This document shows positions 13,051-14,045 of a stretch of 14,045 nt of DNA, piece by piece. Both the position numbers and the translations under genes were made by a program. Numbering within the stretch: the stretch's first letter is position 1; each line of letters starts with the position of its first letter. Where the stretch lies: assembly GCA_030609625.1 (NCBI GenBank), contig JAUWBX010000009.1:1-14045 (forward strand). Reading direction: 5' to 3'. Under the pieces are notes generated by a model, which saw only the letters and a program-made list of their open reading frames with translations, was not told where the DNA came from and ran no database searches. This DNA is from Phycisphaerae bacterium (GTDB lineage Bacteria > Planctomycetota > Phycisphaerae > Sedimentisphaerales > Anaerobacaceae).

Positions 13051-14045
13051 ATGAAGGTCCTTGTTATTAATCAATGCTCTACCAACAAAGGTGACAGAGC
13101 CGTCCTGTTTTTCGTGCTCAGAGAGCTTGCCCGCAATGGTGTTGACCAAATCACGGTATCTGCAAGTAATCCGGAATACTGGGAAGACAAACCGGACTTT
13201 CCTGAGAGGGGTGTGCGAGTTATCCCGTGGGGATGGGATACTTCCCGCAAAAAAGGTGTCGGCTTTTTGGGCAAAGTAATTCATCGAGTACGCAAGGTGA
13301 TACTTAAGCGACGAATTCACTTCCCCTTAGTACGTAACGCCTTGATTGCAGGCAAACGCCCGTGGTATCTTCGGTTCCTCGTCAATAAGCAATTCGCCGA
13401 AGCTGTTAAGGACGCTGATATGGTCCTCAGTACCGGAGGTCATCACGTAACGACTATGTTCGTGCCCGATGCGGTTACTCCGCAAATATTCGATATGGCG
13501 GCAGCCTTGCTTTACGATAAGCCCTTGGTACTCTGGTCGCAATCTATCGGGCCATTCAGCTTTAAGTTACCGAAGAGCAGATTGATGGTGCAAAAAATAC
13601 TTTCCGGTGCCTGCCAAATATTTATCCGCGACGAGGCCTCGGCAGACCAAATAAAAAAAACGGGAGTTTCTTTAGAGCATGTATCGAAGACACGCGAATC
13701 TGTATTCGGCCTGTGCGACATTGTGAAATCACGAACCATGCCCAGTGAGCGCGCAGAAGTAATGGGAGTTGCCGTCTATGTACATACACGTGCTAACCAG
13801 CTCAAAGAACACGAAGAACACCAGCGCTATTTCGCATCGTTAGTTGACCACGCCATAGAGGCCGGATATAAGGTGCGTTTTTTCCCGATGGAACTGCAAG
13901 GCACAGACCGGGCCTGTATTGAAGCTGTGATGAACAGCGTTGAAAAAAAAGAAAATTGCAAAATTGTAGAGGGCTTTCCCGGAACCAGCGATCATATAAA
14001 CGCCGTCGCGCAGTGCAGAATTTTTGTCGGGCACAAGACCCACTC
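13051..14045 (+). CDS. Polysaccharide pyruvyl transferase family protein (partial, runs off window)
   Basis: Open from ATG 13051 to the window edge: 331 codons plus two bases, with no stop reached. The start MKVLVINQCSTNKGDRA has the Asn-x-Gly-Asp loop (Asn12, Gly14, Asp15) of the family. SQSIGPF (165-169), IFIRDEASADQIKKTG (Arg193-Asp-Glu) and the late GHKTH (327-331), in the position of the G-x-R-x-H motif, complete the pattern of CsaB/WcaK-like enzymes, which add ketal-linked pyruvate from phosphoenolpyruvate to sugars. Lys replaces the usual Arg in that last motif. Some family members have lost pyruvylation, so the reaction is inferred from family. AAGGA at 13037-13041 lies 9 bases upstream and the flippase stop is 2 bases before the start, so the gene is in the same operon. 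Confidence 0.88.
   Translation, partial: MKVLVINQCSTNKGDRAVLFFVLRELARNGVDQITVSASNPEYWEDKPDFPERGVRVIPWGWDTSRKKGVGFLGKVIHRVRKVILKRRIHFPLVRNALIAGKRPWYLRFLVNKQFAEAVKDADMVLSTGGHHVTTMFVPDAVTPQIFDMAAALLYDKPLVLWSQSIGPFSFKLPKSRLMVQKILSGACQIFIRDEASADQIKKTGVSLEHVSKTRESVFGLCDIVKSRTMPSERAEVMGVAVYVHTRANQLKEHEEHQRYFASLVDHAIEAGYKVRFFPMELQGTDRACIEAVMNSVEKKENCKIVEGFPGTSDHINAVAQCRIFVGHKTH

Overview
The window is a bacterial chromosome segment, probably from a planctomycete of the Phycisphaerae type. This is inferred from three things: a stand-alone prepilin-like protein with an FTLIELL leader and a late H-Xn-DG motif, a large secreted discoidin plus DUF4091/GH123-like protein, and moderate GC content with relaxed intergenic spacing. 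No rRNA or marker gene confirms the phylum. All genes supported here are on the + strand.

Left part (1-3330): a short ATTCCTGC palindrome leads into an M17 leucyl aminopeptidase (pepA). GTP cyclohydrolase I (folE) follows, then a two-domain 6-pyruvoyl-tetrahydropterin synthase (PTPS)-like protein. FolE makes dihydroneopterin triphosphate, which is the substrate of PTPS/QueD enzymes, so the last two genes form a plausible pterin pathway pair. The 241-base gap between them holds heptad repeats and a very regular 123-base inverted repeat built on an 8-base period.

Middle part (3331-4882): a consensus sigma70-type promoter (TTGACA-17-TATAAT, with a TGACGTCA palindrome in the spacer) precedes a prepilin-like gene. 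A 580-base stretch without a confident gene follows. It carries conflicting small reading frames, more heptad repeats and a short palindrome.

Right part (4883-14045, running off the end): a surface-polysaccharide locus. It has three consecutive short-chain dehydrogenase/reductase sugar-nucleotide enzymes: a UDP-glucuronate decarboxylase/epimerase-like protein, GDP-mannose 4,6-dehydratase (gmd) and GDP-L-fucose synthase (fcl). Then come a secreted discoidin + DUF4091/GH123-like protein, a SAM-dependent methyltransferase, a MOP-superfamily polysaccharide flippase, and the first 331 codons of a polysaccharide pyruvyl transferase. Together they predict synthesis and export of a glycan that contains fucose (or another GDP-6-deoxyhexose), may be methylated and pyruvylated, and may be trimmed or bound outside the cytoplasm. 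Gmd and fcl overlap by ATGA and the other gaps are mostly short, which suggests one or two operons. The 138-base gap before the glycosidase-like gene contains two inverted repeats and could be an operon boundary.

No tRNA, rRNA, CRISPR array, transposase or integrase was recognised. The most unusual element is the symmetric hairpin at 2351-2473. The most unusual protein is the tandem PTPS with a degenerate first domain.
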